From Pseudomonadota bacterium (GTDB lineage: Bacteria > Pseudomonadota > Alphaproteobacteria > Sphingomonadales > Sphingomonadaceae): 64,000 nt of DNA. Location: contig JAEZFL010000058.1 in the NCBI GenBank assembly GCA_023417515.1, forward strand, positions 1 through 64,000, read 5' to 3'. The position numbers and the translations under genes are program-made. Below the pieces are notes generated by a model. It worked only from the letters and a program-made list of their open reading frames with translations, searched no databases and had not been told where the DNA came from. Below, in pieces: positions 37,776-46,342 of the stretch. Each line of letters opens with the position of its first letter. The first letter of the stretch is position 1.

Positions 37776-38174
37776 TCAGCTGATCACCGCCGGAGCGACC
37801 AGCGGGAAGCGCGGTATGTCGACCGCGAAGCTCGACCCGTCCGACGCCACCATGTTGTAGCGCCCTTCCATCGACCCGGTCGGGGTCGCGAGTGGGCAGC
37901 CCGAGACATAGTCGAACGCCTGGCCGGGCTCGATCACCGGCTTCTCGCCGACCACCCCTTCGCCGCGCACGTCGTGGCGGGCGCCGCGGCCGTCGCGGAT
38001 CTCCCATTCGCGGCTGACCAGCTTGACCCGCGCCTCGCCCTCATTCTCGATGCGGATATGATAGGCCCAGAACCAGCGGCCCCTGGCCGGATCCGACTGC
38101 TCGGGAAGGAAGCTCACCGACACCCGGACGACGATGTCGCCGGTCTTGGCGCTATGGGGGAAAAGCTCTTTCAC
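37776..38174 (-). CDS. apaG: ApaG-family protein
   Basis: 132 residues, Fn3-like beta sandwich. ApaG is linked to Co/Mg resistance, function not firmly known. Conserved: SVSFLPEQSDP, RWFWAYHIRIENEGEARVKL, SREWEIRDGRG, GEGVVGEKPVIEPGQAFDY, SGCPLATPTGSMEGRY and FAVDIPRFPL. GTG start at 38174 with GAAGG 9 bases upstream; a longer frame from TTG 38234 overlaps recO and is less likely. Confidence 0.93.
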   Translation of the reverse strand: MKELFPHSAKTGDIVVRVSVSFLPEQSDPARGRWFWAYHIRIENEGEARVKLVSREWEIRDGRGARHDVRGEGVVGEKPVIEPGQAFDYVSGCPLATPTGSMEGRYNMVASDGSSFAVDIPRFPLVAPAVIS

Positions 38175-38205
38175 GCGCCCAACCTTCACCGGCGCGCCTG
38201 CGAGG

Positions 38206-38940
38206 TCAACCGCCGATCCGGCGCAGCCGGTCAAGCAGGCGGTGGCGCGCGGCCAGCACGTCGGCCTGGCGCTCGATGAGCACGTCGCGGGTGAGAAAGT
38301 GGCCTGTGATGGCGAGGCCGTCGAGCAGGTCCTGCCAGCCGGGCGCTTCGCGCTCGCCGATCAGGAAAGCCGGGAGCGGCAACAGGCGCTCGCGATAGCC
38401 CCCTGCCCCCTCCTCGCTGACCGCGCGGCCGCTCTTCGGGCTCACGTAGCGCAGATTGTCGGCAGCGCCGGTGACCGCGCATTCGCCGAGGTCGAGTCCG
38501 AAGCCGAGCTCGCCGAGCAGCAGGAGCTCGTAGCGAACCAGGGCCGCCGCCCATCCCCGCGCGCTCGGCGCCGCCTCCAGCGCGGCCAGGGTCCCCGAGA
38601 GACCGGCATAGAGAGCCGGGTAAGGCTGGCCTTCGGGAAGCGCGGTCGCGGTCAGCGCCGTGACCCATTCGATCGCGGCGGCGGCGAGCGGCTCCGCGGC
38701 AAGGTGGGCGCGGCTGTGCGACAGCTCGGCGCCGAGATGGGCGAGCTGCTCGTCGGTTCGCGCGCGGAACTCGGCGGCGATGTCGTTGCCGGGGACGAGG
38801 ACCGGGCGCATGGCGCGCGAACGGCCGCCGCGGACATAGCCGGCCTGGACCCCGTCGGTGGGCGTCAGGGCGCGCACGATCGAACCATGCTCGCCATGCG
38901 GGCGGACGGCGATGATGATGGCGTCGGTCTGGAGCCGCAT
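38206..38940 (-). CDS. recO: DNA repair protein RecO
   Basis: 244 residues. Loads RecA at gaps with RecR. OB-fold N-terminus with [19 protein letters not shown] then [20 protein letters not shown], then a helical domain ([26 protein letters not shown]). The zinc-finger Cys set of Gram-positive RecO is absent, as in other proteobacteria. ATG 38940; it lies 15 bases downstream of the GNAT gene. Confidence 0.93.
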   Translation of the reverse strand: MRLQTDAIIIAVRPHGEHGSIVRALTPTDGVQAGYVRGGRSRAMRPVLVPGNDIAAEFRARTDEQLAHLGAELSHSRAHLAAEPLAAAAIEWVTALTATALPEGQPYPALYAGLSGTLAALEAAPSARGWAAALVRYELLLLGELGFGLDLGECAVTGAADNLRYVSPKSGRAVSEEGAGGYRERLLPLPAFLIGEREAPGWQDLLDGLAITGHFLTRDVLIERQADVLAARHRLLDRLRRIGG

Positions 38941-38955
38941 GGCGCGGCCGGTTTA

Positions 38956-39867
38956 TCAGCGCCGAACGGCGCGGGCCACTCCGCCAAGGCCGAGGCGAGA
39001 GGCGGTACGCTTGGCGAGCGCCACCGAGGAGTCGAACGCGTCGAGGGTTCGGAGCGCCGCGCGGTTGCCGAGCGTGTCGCGGACGAGAAGCAGGTCGTGG
39101 CTTGGCAGCGACGCGGTGGCGAACTGGCGCTTGTGCTGGCCGTCGCCCTCCGTGAAATCGAAATAGGCGAAGGCGCGCTCTTCGAGGAGCATGCGCATCG
39201 CCTCGAGCTGGAGAACGCCGCCCGGCGAAAGATGGCCGAACTCGGCGCGATAGCCGAGATGGGCGTAGAGCAAGGTGCGGCCTTGAGCCGGGGCGTAGAG
39301 ATAGGCGATCGGCCGTTCGTCGAGGAACAGCAGCCAACCGCGCATCTCGCCGCGTTCCGCCAGCGCCCGCATCGCCGGGAGCGCGTCGGCGGGAAGGCCC
39401 GCGTCGAGCAGCTTCTCCTGATAGGTGTCGGCCGAGACGGCGCGGGCATGAGCGAAGAATTCGGCGACATCGCCAGGCCGGCCGTACTGCCGCACGTCGA
39501 GCGCGCCGCCGGACGCCTCGGCGAGCTTGCGGCGCTTGCGCCTCAGCGTCGAGCGGGCGTTGGCGGACAGGTTCGCGAACCAGTCGTCGAAGCTCTGGTC
39601 GAGGCGCGCATGATGACGCGGATAGGATTGGCGGACGAAGGCGCGCAGGCCCGGCGCAGCGAGCTCGGCGCGCATGGCGTCGGGCAGCGCCCGGATGAAA
39701 TAGCCGTCGGCCGTGGCTGGCAGGCCGGGAAGGATCAGCGGGTCCCCGGCAAGCGCCTGTTCGAGCGGCACCGACAGGCGCACCAGCCGCCGGCTCACGG
39801 TCGCGAGCGTGCGCGCTCCGACCTGGAACGGAAGCGCGACCGTCGCCGCGACCGCATCAGCCGACAT
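38956..39867 (-). CDS. FemAB/CelD-like GNAT acyltransferase
   Basis: 303 residues. The C-terminal GNAT_acetyltransferase_6-like half shows LSANARSTLRRKRRKLAEAS, AHARAVSADTYQEK, RGWLLFLDERPIAYLYAP, TLLYAHLGYRAEFGHLSPG, and AYFDFTEGDGQHKRQFAT. The last is the (D/N)FxxGD-K(R/Q) signature of this family. Members modify cell-surface glycans or peptides. Start ATG 39867 lies within the end of the deacetylase gene (11-base overlap). Same unit as the deacetylase. Confidence 0.82.
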   Translation of the reverse strand: MSADAVAATVALPFQVGARTLATVSRRLVRLSVPLEQALAGDPLILPGLPATADGYFIRALPDAMRAELAAPGLRAFVRQSYPRHHARLDQSFDDWFANLSANARSTLRRKRRKLAEASGGALDVRQYGRPGDVAEFFAHARAVSADTYQEKLLDAGLPADALPAMRALAERGEMRGWLLFLDERPIAYLYAPAQGRTLLYAHLGYRAEFGHLSPGGVLQLEAMRMLLEERAFAYFDFTEGDGQHKRQFATASLPSHDLLLVRDTLGNRAALRTLDAFDSSVALAKRTASRLGLGGVARAVRR

Positions 39868-40801
39868 GGCGCATCCGCTCATAGCGCGCATTGCCCCACG
39901 CCTGCTCGGCCATTCGGCCGAACGTGAGCAGTCGCGGACTCCTGAACGGCCGGGCGTCGCCGCCGAGCGGAAGGTCGCCCAGATCGGCGAAATGCGCGGT
40001 CGGCATCGTCCCGCGACGGTCCGCGAGATGGCGGCACAGGCGGCGCAAGCGGCTCACCGCGAGGCCGTTGCGGCCGAGACCGTCCCGGCGGGCAAGCTCG
40101 AAACTGTGCGTGACGATGCTCACCAGCGGGTGCCCATCGCGGAGCCCGTGGTCGAGCGCCGCGCGCATCTCAGCGAAGGAAATTGCGCAGAGCTGCAAGT
40201 GCCTCAGCCGCCCGGGCTGATGCTCGATCTGCCCGACAGGAACCTCGACCACATCCTCGATCCTCGCCGGCGCGAGCTGGGCCGGGGCGAGCGGCACGGC
40301 GCTCGGCCGGGGGTGCTCGCAGCCATTGTGGCTGGCGTCGTAGGTGAGTCCGAGCGCGGCCAGCGCGCGCAGCGTGTCCCGGTTCGCGGCATAGCTGCCC
40401 GCCCGGAAGGCGATCGGCTCCGGCGCGCCCGCCGCGACGAGCAGGTCGCGCGCCCGGGCGATCAACGCCTGCTGCTCGCCCGAATCATATTCATTGAGCT
40501 CGCGAAAGGCCTCGTCGGGCCGCGCCCAGAACGGGTGGAGGTGAAGCTGCACCTCCTGCCCCGCGGCGAGGATCGGCTCGATCATCCTCTTCACCGGCTC
40601 GAGCCCGTGAACGAGCGCCGGCATCGGATCGACGAAGAAGCAGGCCTTCAAGCCGTGCTCGGCGAGCAGGCGCAGCTGGTATGGCACCCCGACCCCCGCA
40701 GCCTCATAGGAGCGCGCAAAATTGTCCCGCCACGACAGGCCGGCCTGGTGGTGGCGCCACACCAATTCGGTGTCGACGGTGATGAGCACGCGCGTCGCCA
40801 T
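39857..40801 (-). CDS. NodB-like polysaccharide deacetylase-family protein
   Basis: 314 residues. Seen: N-terminal VLITVDTELVW (catalytic Asp-Asp/Glu), a central VQLHLHPFWARPDEAF holding the two metal His, IAFRAGSYAANRDTLRAL, LTYDASHNGCEH and SIVTHSFELAR. Layout fits WalW-like deacetylases encoded near glycan genes. No signal peptide, so a cytoplasmic or lipid-linked glycan substrate is likelier than a secreted one. Divergent from the second CelD-like gene. Confidence 0.82.
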   Translation of the reverse strand: MATRVLITVDTELVWRHHQAGLSWRDNFARSYEAAGVGVPYQLRLLAEHGLKACFFVDPMPALVHGLEPVKRMIEPILAAGQEVQLHLHPFWARPDEAFRELNEYDSGEQQALIARARDLLVAAGAPEPIAFRAGSYAANRDTLRALAALGLTYDASHNGCEHPRPSAVPLAPAQLAPARIEDVVEVPVGQIEHQPGRLRHLQLCAISFAEMRAALDHGLRDGHPLVSIVTHSFELARRDGLGRNGLAVSRLRRLCRHLADRRGTMPTAHFADLGDLPLGGDARPFRSPRLLTFGRMAEQAWGNARYERMRHVG

Positions 40802-40889
40802 GAAGCCGCCTTAGCGGAGGCCGACGAAACAAAGCGTAAAGCCCCGTCCGTCACGCCATCTTTACCGCTGCGGGCGCAAAGGGCGGCCG

Positions 40890-41942
40890 ATGCTGATGCG
40901 CAGGACCCAGGGCGGAGCCGACCTCATTATCGCGCGGGCGACCCGCGCGGCGTTCGACGCCGTCACGGCGGCGGCCGACCCGAGCCACGCCTTCCTTCGC
41001 CATGCCTGGTTCGAGGCGGAGGCAGGCAAGCGGCTTCTCGCTCTGGCCATTTGCCGAGCCTCGGGCGCTCCGGTCGCCGCTTTAGCTGCTCGGTGGGCCG
41101 GGCTGGGGATGCTTCGGATATCGACCGTGCCAGGCAGCTATTGGCCATTGCGCGCCTTCCCCATTGCCGCCGACGCGACCGATTCCGAGCTTGTCGAGTT
41201 GCTTGGGCGGACGGAGGTGCGCTCCTTCCTGGGACTTGCGTGGCGGATGGGGCCGGTTCCCGCGAACGACTCCACTGCCCTGCGCCTGTGCGAGCTTGCG
41301 CCCGCGGCAGGCTGGAGCGTGCTGACCCGGCACCTCGGCACCTCGTTCGAACTGGATTTCGCGCGGCTGCGCTCCGAAGGCCCCTGGCCCCGAACCTCCT
41401 CGCAAGCGAGCAACCGGCGGCGGGAGCGCAAGCTCGCAGGCCATGGCGAGCTCAAATTCCGCTTCCTCACGGGCCGCGACTGGACCTCGGCCGACCGCGA
41501 CTCGATCGCCCGGATCGAGGCGGAATCCTGGTTGTCCGGCATCGGCGCCGCGGCCGACACCAAGTTTCACGACGCCGGGCGCCGCCGCATGTGGGAGAGC
41601 GCCGCGCAGGACCCGGCCATCGCCGACATGATCGCCTGCAGTATGCTTCTGGTCGGCGGCGAGCCGGCGGCCTTCGCCTTCGGAATCGAGGCGGGCGGGG
41701 TCCGCCACGACATTGCCAACGGCTATAGCCAGCGCTTCGCCGCATTCGGTCCGGGCAAGCTCCTCCTCTATCGCGACTTCGAGCGCGCCGCCGACCGCGG
41801 AATCACCCGCGTCGACTGGGGCTCCGGCGACGCCGGCTACAAGAGCGAGATGGGCGCCACGCCCGGCCCCGAGATCGTCGATCTGCTGTTCGTCCGAGCC
41901 GGCTTGCCGGCAGCGGCGTTGCGCCGGTGGTGGAGCCGCTAA
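40890..41942 (+). CDS. FemAB/CelD-like GNAT acyltransferase (second copy)
   Basis: 350 residues. Shares the family scheme of the minus-strand GNAT: an N-terminal HAFLRHAWFEAE, RRRERKLAGHGELKF, a central RIEAESWLSGIG, then SMLLVGGEPAAFAFGIEAGG, HDIANGYSQRFAAFGPGKLL and the end motif ITRVDWGSGDAGYKSEMGA. In this family the (D/N)xxxGxxxYK Lys is typical. It is separated by 88 bases from the divergent deacetylase, and together the three look like a small surface-glycan modification locus. Confidence 0.82.
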   Translation: MLMRRTQGGADLIIARATRAAFDAVTAAADPSHAFLRHAWFEAEAGKRLLALAICRASGAPVAALAARWAGLGMLRISTVPGSYWPLRAFPIAADATDSELVELLGRTEVRSFLGLAWRMGPVPANDSTALRLCELAPAAGWSVLTRHLGTSFELDFARLRSEGPWPRTSSQASNRRRERKLAGHGELKFRFLTGRDWTSADRDSIARIEAESWLSGIGAAADTKFHDAGRRRMWESAAQDPAIADMIACSMLLVGGEPAAFAFGIEAGGVRHDIANGYSQRFAAFGPGKLLLYRDFERAADRGITRVDWGSGDAGYKSEMGATPGPEIVDLLFVRAGLPAAALRRWWSR

Positions 41943-41947
41943 ATCCG

Positions 41948-42826
41948 CTAGCGGATGCGTTCCAATGCGATCGCGGCGACCTCGGCGAGTGCGGCTTCGG
42001 CCTGCGCGGCGGGGACGGTCGGCCGGTCCAGAAAGGCCGCCAGGACCCACTCGGTGTTCCCCGGGCCGCGGAACCAGGCGATGTCGTTGAAGGCAGTCCC
42101 GCAGGTGCCCGTCTTGTCGCCGGCGGGCCATTCTGGTGGCAGGGCTCCGCGGACGCGGCGCTGGCCGGTCGTGGTCGCGCTGGTCCAGGCGCGCAATTGC
42201 TCGCGGCTCGCCGGCTGAAGCGCCTCGCCGAAGATCAGGCGGCGCATCGTCTCGCCATAAGCGGTGGGCGTCGTGGTGTCGCGCGGGTCGCCGGGACGGT
42301 TTTCGTTGAGCTCGAGCTCATAGCGGTCGAGCCGAGTCTCGGAATCGCCGATGCCGCGAAGCCACGCCGTGAAGGCCGCCGGCCCACCGACACGGCGAAG
42401 CAACAGGTTGGCGGTGGCATTATCGCTCTGGATCTGGCTGGCCGCGGCCGCCTCCGCGATCGTGATCCGGCCGCCCGCGACGAGGCGTTCAGCGACCGGC
42501 GCATGGCCGCGAACCATGTCGGCCTGGGTGAGCGGGAGGACATCGTCCATCCGCCAGCGGCCCTCGTCCGCGCCGGCGAGCATCATTGCGGCAAGCTGGA
42601 ACTTGAAGGTCGAGCACATGGCGAACCGCTCACCGGTGCGGCGGCCAAGGACGATCCGCCCGCCCGAGTCGAGCAGCGCCACCCCGAGCCGGCCGCCGGT
42701 GCGGCGCTCGATATCGGTGAAGCGCGGCTCGGCTTGCGCGGGCTCCGTCTGGGCGGCGGGAGTCGGCGATGCGCAGGCCGCGAGGAGAGCCAGCCCGGCA
42801 GCGAACAAGCCACGCAACATCGTCAT
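41948..42826 (-). CDS. Class A beta-lactamase with a Cys69-Cys238-type pair
   Basis: 292 residues. Signal/lipobox LALLAAC (Cys18), so probably a lipoprotein. All class A motifs are present: CSTFK (Ser72), QSDNA (Ser134-Asn136), RYELELNENRPGD (Glu170 as the omega-loop Glu166, Asn174), and DKTGTCG (Lys238). Cys71 next to the nucleophile and Cys242 after KTGT match the 69-238 disulfide of class A carbapenemases such as KPC, NMC-A and SME. The actual spectrum cannot be inferred. Its ATG overlaps the ferredoxin stop (ATGA), making it the fourth gene of the cysteine desulfurase operon. Confidence 0.93.
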   Translation of the reverse strand: MTMLRGLFAAGLALLAACASPTPAAQTEPAQAEPRFTDIERRTGGRLGVALLDSGGRIVLGRRTGERFAMCSTFKFQLAAMMLAGADEGRWRMDDVLPLTQADMVRGHAPVAERLVAGGRITIAEAAAASQIQSDNATANLLLRRVGGPAAFTAWLRGIGDSETRLDRYELELNENRPGDPRDTTTPTAYGETMRRLIFGEALQPASREQLRAWTSATTTGQRRVRGALPPEWPAGDKTGTCGTAFNDIAWFRGPGNTEWVLAAFLDRPTVPAAQAEAALAEVAAIALERIR

Positions 42827-43158
42827 TTCCCCTGCATGTCGTGCGCGCCCCTGGGCATGCGCACGGTGAGCCCGTCGAGATCCTCGGTCAGCACGATCTG
42901 GCAGGCGAGCCGCGAGGTGCGGGTGACATGGGCGGCAAGGTCGAGCAGATCGTCCTCCTCTTCGCTGGCCGGCGGAAGCCGGTCGAAATCCTCCGCCGCG
43001 ACGATGACATGGCAGGTCGAGCAGGCCATCTGGCCCTCACACGTGCCCTCGAGCGGCTCGCCGACCGCCTGGGCGACGTCGAGCAGGCGCTCTCCGACTG
43101 GGGCTTCGACCTCCCGCTCCTCGCGGCCGTCGGCGGAGATGAAGGTCACCCGGATCAT
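42823..43158 (-). CDS. fdx: Adrenodoxin-type 2Fe-2S ferredoxin
   Basis: 111 residues. Electron donor for Fe-S cluster assembly. Ligand motif CEGQMACSTCHV plus a late LACQIVL Cys, and acidic face SEEEDDLLDL. MPRGAHD at the end is the family's C-terminal feature. Overlaps the upstream desulfurase gene by 4 bases and the downstream beta-lactamase by 4. Confidence 0.94.
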   Translation of the reverse strand: MIRVTFISADGREEREVEAPVGERLLDVAQAVGEPLEGTCEGQMACSTCHVIVAAEDFDRLPPASEEEDDLLDLAAHVTRTSRLACQIVLTEDLDGLTVRMPRGAHDMQGK

Positions 43159-44381
43159 GCGGCGAGGCTCAGCTGGCGCTCGGCGGCCGAGTCGATGAGG
43201 TTCAGAGCGAGGATCAATTCATCTTCCGTGGTATAGCGGCCGAAGCCGATGCGAATGCTCGAGCGGGCCTCGGCGTCGCCGAGACCGAGGGCGCGCAGGA
43301 CATGGCTGGTGCGGCCCGAGCCGCTCGCGCAGGCCGAGCCGGCCGAGAATGCGACCTCGCGCACGTCGGCCATCAGGCGGGCGGCATCGACCCCCGGACG
43401 GCGCAGGTTGAGGTTGCCGGCATAGCGCTCGGCCGGTGAGCCGTTGAGGATCCAGCCCTGCATTCGGGTCCGGGCAATTTCGGCGAGGCGCGCGACATGG
43501 GCGTGGTCCTCCTCCGCCCGCTCGACGAGGAGTTTCGCGGCGGCGCCGAAACCGGCGCAGAGCGCGGGCGACAGGGTGCCCGAGCGAATGCCGCCCTCCT
43601 GCCCGCCGCCGTGGAGCAAAGGATCGAGCGTCACCCCGTCGCGCACCCACACGGCGCCCACGCCCTTGGGCCCATGCACCTTGTGCGCAGTCACGGCGAC
43701 AAGGTCGCAGGCATCGAGCGGCAACGGGACGCGGCCAAGACCCTGAACGGCATCGCAGAGGAACAGGGCGCCCTTGGCATGCGCAAGATCGGCGAGATCC
43801 GCGAGCGGCTGGACCACGCCGATCTCGTTATTGACGAGCATCGCGGCGACGAGGCCGGTGCGATCGTCGATTCGGCTCGCGGCAAGATCGAGGTCGACAA
43901 GGCCGTCCGGACCGACCGGAAGGACGTCGACGTCGGCGCCCATCCGCCGGAGCCACTCAACCGTGTCGAGGACGGCGGCATGTTCGGTCGCGATAGTGAC
44001 GATGCGTCTGCGAGATTCAGGGAGCTTCCACAAAACCCCCTTCAAAGCCCAGTTGATCGCCTCGGTTGCGCCGGAGGTGAAGTGGAGCCGTCCTGAGTCC
44101 CCTCCCGCTTTTGCGGGAGGGGTTAGGGGTGGGCTCTTGCCGCCGGAAGTGCCAGCCTCCGAACGGCCCACCCCCGGCCCCTCCCGCAAGGGCGGGAGGG
44201 GAGATGCGAGTGCTGCGCTAACCTGCTCGCGCGCCACCTCGACCGCGGCCGCCGCCTCGCGCCCGAGCCGGTGGGCGCTGTGCGGATTGGCGAACTTGTC
44301 GTCGAGCCACGGCCGCATCGCCGCCGCCGCTTCGGGCGCGAGCGGAGTCGTCGCCTGATAATCGAGATAGATCGGAGTCAT
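43155..44381 (-). CDS. Cysteine desulfurase-like aminotransferase with a repeat-derived insertion
   Basis: 408 residues, class V PLP enzyme. Seen: IYLDYQATTPLAPEAA, PHSAHRLGREA, GATEAINWALKG, ATEHAAVL, PLP Lys in VAVTAHKVHGPKG, and catalytic Cys in SAGSACASGSGRTSHVL. Between SAALA (about 59) and SGRLHFTSG (about 97) lie some 36 residues rich in Pro/Gly (SPLPPLREGPGVGR, SPPLTPPAKAGG). These are translated from a palindromic repeat of the type found between genes here, where relatives have only a few residues. The frame is kept, so the enzyme may be active. Coupled by ATGA overlaps to its paralogue and to fdx. Confidence 0.92.
   Translation of the reverse strand: MTPIYLDYQATTPLAPEAAAAMRPWLDDKFANPHSAHRLGREAAAAVEVAREQVSAALASPLPPLREGPGVGRSEAGTSGGKSPPLTPPAKAGGDSGRLHFTSGATEAINWALKGVLWKLPESRRRIVTIATEHAAVLDTVEWLRRMGADVDVLPVGPDGLVDLDLAASRIDDRTGLVAAMLVNNEIGVVQPLADLADLAHAKGALFLCDAVQGLGRVPLPLDACDLVAVTAHKVHGPKGVGAVWVRDGVTLDPLLHGGGQEGGIRSGTLSPALCAGFGAAAKLLVERAEEDHAHVARLAEIARTRMQGWILNGSPAERYAGNLNLRRPGVDAARLMADVREVAFSAGSACASGSGRTSHVLRALGLGDAEARSSIRIGFGRYTTEDELILALNLIDSAAERQLSLAA
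44099..44201. repeat. Palindromic repeat, subtype B, in frame within a desulfurase gene
   Basis: CCCCTCCCGCTTTTGCGGGAGGGG hairpin (44099-44122; shown as its two arms CCCCTCCCGC/GCGGGAGGGG), then GGTTAGGGGTGGGC, a 36-base spacer, GCCCACCCCCGG and the second hairpin (44178-44201). Same order as the intergenic copies at 46222 and 60058. The minus-strand frame through it contains no stop. Confidence 0.88.
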
Positions 44382-45457
44382 GCGGCGCGCTTTCGGGCGT
44401 CGCGCGCGATTTCGCACCAGGCGTCGCGGAACGCCTCCAATTCTGCGGCGGTGGTCGACCAGCCGATGCTCAGGCGGATGGTCCGCTCGGCAACATCGTC
44501 GGAGATCCCGAATGCCGACAGGACCCGGCTCGGCTTCAAGCTTCCGGACGAGCAGGCGCTGCCCGCGGAGACCGAGATGCCGCGAAGGTCGAACTGGACC
44601 AGCTGCGCGCGCGCCGACAGTCTCGGCATTGCGAGGGCGACGATGTGGCGAGACATGCGGCCGGCGACGCCCACTTGTTCCGCGCCTTCATCGAGAAGAG
44701 AGCCGACCAGCACGTCCATCCCCTCCATCAACTCATCTTCCTCGTCGGGCTCCATCTTCATCTCAGCTGCGGCCGCGAAGCCCATGATCGCAGGAAGATT
44801 TTCCGTGCCGCCGCGATAGCCCTGCTCCTGGCCCCCGCTGGCTCCCAGCATCGCCAGGTCGCGGACCAGCAATGCCCCTGCCCCCGGCGGGCCGCCGAGC
44901 TTGTGGGCGGAAACGACGAGCATGTCGGCAGCGGGTAGCGGTTGCTTGCCGGCCGACTGGGCGCAGTCGGCGATCAGCAGCCCGTTCCACCCGCGCACCA
45001 CCCGCGCAATGTCGCCGAGCGGCTGGCCCTTGCCGGTTTCGGGATTGATGTCCTGGATGGCCACGACGGGGGCGATCGCATCCTCGAATCGATCCATCGC
45101 CGTGTCGAAATCGACCTGGAAGCCGGCCCCCATCGGCAATACCGACGCATTCGGCGCCGCTCGGAACACCGCGTCATGCTCAACCGCCGAAACGAACCGG
45201 GGACCTCCCTTGGCGCGCTTGAGCGCGATATCGATCGCCTCGGTGGCGCCGCTCGTGAAGATCAGGTGATGGTCCCACCCGAGCGCCCGCTTGATCCGCT
45301 CGCGCGCATCTTCCAGCGCCGCCCGCGCGGCGCGGCCCTCGGCGTGCGGCGAACTCGGGTTCGCCCAGCGCTCCATCGCCTCGATCATCGCCGCCTTCGC
45401 CGCCGGAAGGATCGGCGTCGTCGCGGCGTGATCGAGATAGATACGGGGCTGGGACAC
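44378..45457 (-). CDS. Cysteine desulfurase-family aminotransferase
   Basis: 359 residues from GTG 45457 (TTG two codons earlier possible, but the GAG box fits the GTG). Motifs: IYLDHAATTPILPAA, NPSSPHAEGRAARAAL, FTSGATEAIDIAL, VEHDAVF, PLP Lys in MLVVSAHKLGGPPG, GYRGGTENLPAIMG and the catalytic Cys loop SAGSACSSGSLKPSRVL. Short member of the NifS/IscS class. First gene of a four-gene overlapping unit with a second desulfurase, ferredoxin and a beta-lactamase; likely supplies sulfur for Fe-S clusters. Divergent from the hydrolase gene. Confidence 0.92.
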   Translation of the reverse strand: MSQPRIYLDHAATTPILPAAKAAMIEAMERWANPSSPHAEGRAARAALEDARERIKRALGWDHHLIFTSGATEAIDIALKRAKGGPRFVSAVEHDAVFRAAPNASVLPMGAGFQVDFDTAMDRFEDAIAPVVAIQDINPETGKGQPLGDIARVVRGWNGLLIADCAQSAGKQPLPAADMLVVSAHKLGGPPGAGALLVRDLAMLGASGGQEQGYRGGTENLPAIMGFAAAAEMKMEPDEEDELMEGMDVLVGSLLDEGAEQVGVAGRMSRHIVALAMPRLSARAQLVQFDLRGISVSAGSACSSGSLKPSRVLSAFGISDDVAERTIRLSIGWSTTAAELEAFRDAWCEIARDARKRAA

Positions 45458-45555
45458 GTTCAAAGCTCAGATTTGTGGAATTCCGCGGAAATCCCATATA
45501 GGAGGCGCGCTCATTCCGGCCCAGCCGGTCTCACCTTATTCCAGACGCAGGTGCA

Positions 45556-46212
45556 ATGCCCGAAGTCATTTTCCCCGGTCCCGAAGGCCGCCTCGAAGGT
45601 CGTTTCCAGCCCGGTCCGCGCCCACGCGCGCCGGTCGCGATCATCCTCCATCCGCACCCGCAGGGCGGCGGCACGATGAATCACCCGATCACGCTCGCCC
45701 TTTACAAGGATTTCGTGAAACGCGGTTTCGCCACCCTTCGCTTCAACTTCCGCGGGGTCGGCCGGAGCCAGGGCATCTTCGACAACGGCATCGGCGAGCT
45801 GTCGGACGCCGCCAGCGCGCTCGACTGGATCCAGCAGGTCCATCCCGAGGCCGAGCAGACCTGGGTCGCCGGATTCTCGTTCGGCGCCTGGATCGGAATG
45901 CAGCTCCTGATGCGCCGCCCCGAGGCGCGCGGTTTCATCTCGATCGCGCCGCCCGCCAACATGTATGATTTCAGCTTCCTGGCGCCGTGCCCGGCGAGCG
46001 GGATCATCATCCAGGGCGAGGCCGACGAGGTGGTCACCCCGCCCGCGGTGGTGAAGCTGGTCGAAAAGCTGCGCACGCAGCGCGGGATCACCGTCGAATA
46101 CAAGACGATCCCGGGGGCGAACCACTTCTTCGTCAACGAGATGCCGGAGCTGATGAAGGCGGTCGACGACTATCTCGACTTCCGCCTCGACCCGAGCTGC
46201 CCGATCCGGTGA
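45556..46212 (+). CDS. Alpha/beta-hydrolase
   Basis: 218 residues. Seen: AIILHPHPQGGGTMNHP (oxyanion region, with HPHP), LRFNFRGVGRSQGIFDNG, the nucleophile elbow GFSFGAWIG (Ser at FSFG), EADEVVTP as Asp and ANHFFV as His. This pattern is shared by small dienelactone-hydrolase-like CocE/NonD family proteins of unknown substrate. It is often next to the desulfurase operon in sphingomonads, here divergent from it. Confidence 0.88.
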   Translation: MPEVIFPGPEGRLEGRFQPGPRPRAPVAIILHPHPQGGGTMNHPITLALYKDFVKRGFATLRFNFRGVGRSQGIFDNGIGELSDAASALDWIQQVHPEAEQTWVAGFSFGAWIGMQLLMRRPEARGFISIAPPANMYDFSFLAPCPASGIIIQGEADEVVTPPAVVKLVEKLRTQRGITVEYKTIPGANHFFVNEMPELMKAVDDYLDFRLDPSCPIR

Positions 46213-46221
46213 GCTATCGTC

Positions 46222-46327
46222 TCCCCTCCCCTTCAGGGGAGGGGGTTAGAGGGTGGGGGCGAGCCGCAGGCTCGCGCGCGGCGCAAGGCGCCGCCACCAC
46301 CCCAACCCCTCCTCTGAAGAGGAGGGG
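46222..46327. repeat. Palindromic G+C-rich intergenic repeat, subtype B
   Basis: CCCCTCCCC-TTCA-GGGGAGGGG hairpin, GGTTAGAGGGTGGG, a variable middle containing its own GAGCC/GGCTC and GGCGC/GCGCC pairs, CCACCCCAACCCCTCCTC and a TGAA-looped end hairpin. It fills the gap between two convergent genes. Confidence 0.85.
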
Positions 46328-46342
46328 CTGAACAGCGCTCTT

